Source of the DNA: an uncultured Mollicutes bacterium
Lineage (GTDB): Bacteria > Bacillota_I > Bacilli_A > ML615J-28 > CAG-313
Reading direction: 5' to 3'
DNA: 7,326 nucleotides
Assembly (NCBI GenBank): GCA_900539265.1
Contig: UQBM01000043.1
Location: 1 to 7,326 of the forward strand
This document shows, in pieces, positions 6,733 through 7,326 of the stretch. Below the pieces are notes generated by a model that did no database searches, was not told where the DNA came from, and saw only the letters and a program-made list of their open reading frames with translations. The position numbers were made by a program, and so were the translations under genes. Position 1 is the first letter of the stretch. The number at the start of each line of letters is the position of its first letter.

Positions 6733-6761
6733 TGTATAAGCGCACCCACAAAAAGTGTCTA
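6733..6761 (-). promoter_or_regulatory. Candidate promoter of the five-gene cluster
   Basis: On the minus strand TAGACA (6756-6761) matches the -35 consensus TTGACA at five of six positions. Exactly 17 bases later comes TATACA (6733-6738), matching TATAAT at four of six. Transcription would start near 6726, giving a leader of about 87 bases that includes the inverted repeat at 6685-6718. Other -10-like hexamers occur nearby (for example around 6674-6684), but I found no -35 partner for them. Confidence 0.4.
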
Positions 6762-6858
6762 TTTTTACTGTATATTTTCAACAGTGATTTTTGATTTTTT
6801 GTTCGAAACATTAAAGTTGTCTCATCACAGACTTTTCATCGTGATGTCCTAACTTCAC

Positions 6859-6913
6859 ATTAACTAAATGTCTCGATATATTTTTCAATAAGAATCACAA
6901 ACATTTAGTTAAT
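6859..6913. repeat. 13-bp perfect inverted repeat (stem-loop) within the mobile remnant
   Basis: ATTAACTAAATGT (6859-6871) pairs with ACATTTAGTTAAT (6901-6913) around a 29-base spacer. On the plus strand a run of six T begins about eight bases after the stem, so it could act as a weak terminator for rightward transcription. It may equally be part of the ends of a decayed mobile element, since its left arm runs into the inner TGTCTCGAT. Confidence 0.55.
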
Positions 6914-6963
6914 CTTACCTATTTTTTAAATGTTTTATTAAATTTTTACTATGTTTTTTGTTG

Positions 6964-7003
6964 TTTTAGCTCATTTTTATCATCTTTTGCTCACTTTTTC
7001 ATC
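6964..7003. repeat. Two adjacent imperfect ~20-bp direct repeats at one end of the mobile remnant
   Basis: Bases 6964-6984 and 6985-7003 abut and align as TTTTaGCTCAtTTTTaTCATC against TTTT-GCTCAcTTTT-TCATC (capitals shared). A more degenerate third copy may lie at about 6933-6953. Such repeats inside an element's terminus are typical transposase-binding sites. Confidence 0.5.
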
Positions 7004-7076
7004 GAGACAAAAGTGCAAACTTACGTGACATTATTATACAACATTTTCTCATTTATTTCCACCATTATCTCTTATT

Positions 7077-7133
7077 GGTTCGAATCCCATCAAAACTAAA
7101 AGTTTGAATCCCCACGAAAGCAGGTTCGAGTCC
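7077..7133 (+). repeat. Three tRNA T-arm-like fragments in tandem
   Basis: GGTTCGAATCCC (7077-7088), AGTTTGAATCCCC (7101-7113) and AGGTTCGAGTCC (7122-7133) each resemble the T-loop and 3' stem of a tRNA on the plus strand, opposite to the tRNA-Glu. Their cores are 24 and 22 bases apart. No anticodon or acceptor arms accompany them, so they are not tRNA genes. Remnants of attachment sites from integrations that used tRNA 3' ends are one explanation. The short inverted repeat CCACG/CGTGG (7112-7116, 7133-7137) brackets the third copy. Confidence 0.45.
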
Positions 7134-7181
7134 GTGGTAAGTCTCCCCTAGTCTTTAAATCTAAATGTTTCATAAATAGGT

Positions 7182-7227
7182 AAAAAAATAGGATATTCTA
7201 GCCAAAAATGGCTAGAATATCCTATTT
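7182..7227 (-). terminator. Second tandem terminator downstream of tRNA-Glu
   Basis: Bases 7186-7203 and 7210-7227 form a perfect 18-bp stem with a six-base loop. On the minus strand the stem runs into seven T (from A7182-7188, part of them in the stem). On the plus strand there is no T run after the stem, so leftward termination is the likely role. It backs up the terminator at 7232-7260 and would shield the gene cluster from tRNA-operon transcription. Confidence 0.75.
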
Positions 7228-7231
7228 AATC

Positions 7232-7260
7232 AAAAAAATTAGCCTTACGCAGAAGACTAA
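7232..7260 (-). terminator. First terminator downstream of tRNA-Glu
   Basis: On the minus strand TTAGTCTT (7253-7260), loop CTGCGT, then AAGGCTAA (7239-7246) form an 8-bp stem with one G-U pair, followed immediately by seven T (7232-7238). It starts 15 bases after the CCA end of the tRNA, the usual place for an intrinsic terminator of a tRNA operon. Confidence 0.8.
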
Positions 7261-7274
7261 TAGATTTACTATAA

Positions 7275-7326
7275 TGGTGATTCGTACGGGATTCGAACCC
7301 GTGAATGCATGCGTGAAAGGCATGTG
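7275..7326 (-). tRNA. tRNA-Glu(TTC), 3' part (truncated by the window edge)
   Basis: Read from 7326 leftwards there is an anticodon stem CATGC/GCATG around the loop CTTTCAC, giving anticodon TTC (glutamate). A five-base variable loop CATTC, a T-arm ACGGG-TTCGAAT-CCCGT, the 3' acceptor strand ACGAATC, discriminator A and an encoded CCA (7277-7275) follow. The D-arm and 5' acceptor strand lie outside the window. The discriminator A and encoded CCA fit Bacillota tRNA-Glu. It is followed by two terminators, so it is the last gene of its transcript. tRNA 3' ends are common insertion sites for islands, which fits the mobile-looking DNA next to it. Confidence 0.93.

Larger units (their letters stand above)
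6818..7009. mobile_element. Putative insertion-sequence remnant or MITE with TGTCTC ends
   Basis: The segment begins TGTCTCAT (6818) and ends ATCGAGACA (7009), so its ends are inverted copies of TGTCTC(G)AT. Each side is flanked by the same five bases, AAAGT (6813-6817 and 7010-7014), as a target-site duplication would be. A further TGTCTCGAT lies inside at 6869-6877. One end carries tandem imperfect repeats of about 20 bp (6964-7003). Multiple ~20-bp repeats inside TG...CA ends recall IS21-type elements, but there is no transposase gene and the family is a guess. Exact end identity is only six bases, so it may also be a decayed or composite fragment. Confidence 0.4.
6640..7274. other. Non-coding boundary region between the tRNA and the gene cluster
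   Basis: I see no credible protein-coding gene in this ~635-base stretch; frames are short, start poorly and lack ribosome binding sites. Reading from the tRNA leftwards it holds two tandem terminators (7260-7182), three tRNA T-arm-like fragments (about 7133-7077), an insertion-sequence-like remnant (7009-6818), a candidate promoter (6761-6733) and an operator-like repeat (6718-6685). A TATAAT on the minus strand near 7032-7037 has no clear -35 partner. Confidence 0.7.

Noticed and set aside
6964..7003. CRISPR-like repeat array
   Set aside because: The two ~20-bp repeats abut without spacers, are imperfect, and there are no cas genes. Transposon-end repeats explain them better.
7032..7037. 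Minus-strand promoter with TATAAT
   Set aside because: The hexamer is perfect but no acceptable -35 lies 16-19 bases upstream, and it would give a leader of nearly 400 bases through the mobile remnant.
7077..7137. A complete tRNA gene or pseudogene on the plus strand
   Set aside because: Only T-arm-like pieces are present. I could not pair acceptor, D or anticodon arms around any of them.

Overview
The window is very AT-rich DNA, most likely from a low-GC Bacillota or a related lineage. Pointers to this are strong AGGAGG-type ribosome binding sites, a TTG start, TAA/TAG stops with tryptophan written TGG where I checked it, T-tailed hairpin terminators, and a tRNA-Glu(TTC) with an encoded CCA end. 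The genus cannot be told from the sequence. All supported genes lie on the minus strand and are read right to left.

Right edge (about 6640-7326). A truncated tRNA-Glu is followed by two tandem intrinsic terminators. Next come about 500 non-coding bases holding three tRNA T-arm-like fragments and a 192-bp stretch that looks like an insertion-sequence or MITE remnant (TGTCTC/GAGACA ends, 5-bp flanking repeat AAAGT, tandem imperfect repeats inside one end). Beyond these are a candidate promoter and an operator-like inverted repeat. This is how the boundary of an acquired island beside a tRNA gene often looks.

Middle (6639 down to 423). Five minus-strand genes follow one another. (1) A 779-aa PHP-domain/ABC-ATPase fusion (TrlF-like). 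(2) A 101-aa protein of unknown function whose gene overlaps the first by 8 bp. (3) A 331-aa SIR2-like protein with a zinc-ribbon-like cysteine cluster. (4) A 327-aa protein with an N-terminal DUF4297/Cap4-like PD-(D/E)XK nuclease domain. (5) A 479-aa RecF/SMC-like ATPase that starts on TTG and overlaps gene 4 by 14 bp. A clear intrinsic terminator follows gene 5.

The locus has the make-up of an antiviral defence island. Two SMC-type ATPases could act as sensors or regulators, and three possible effector activities are present: PHP phosphoesterase, NAD-consuming SIR2 and a DNA nuclease. It can be read as two adjacent modules (PHP-ATPase + small protein + SIR2; nuclease + ATPase, resembling Lamassu or ABC-three-component systems without an obvious middle component) or as one composite five-gene system. 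Sequence alone does not decide between them.

Left edge (1-301). The first 100 codons of another minus-strand gene of unknown function are present. It has its own Shine-Dalgarno site and an extended -10 promoter just beyond the terminator.
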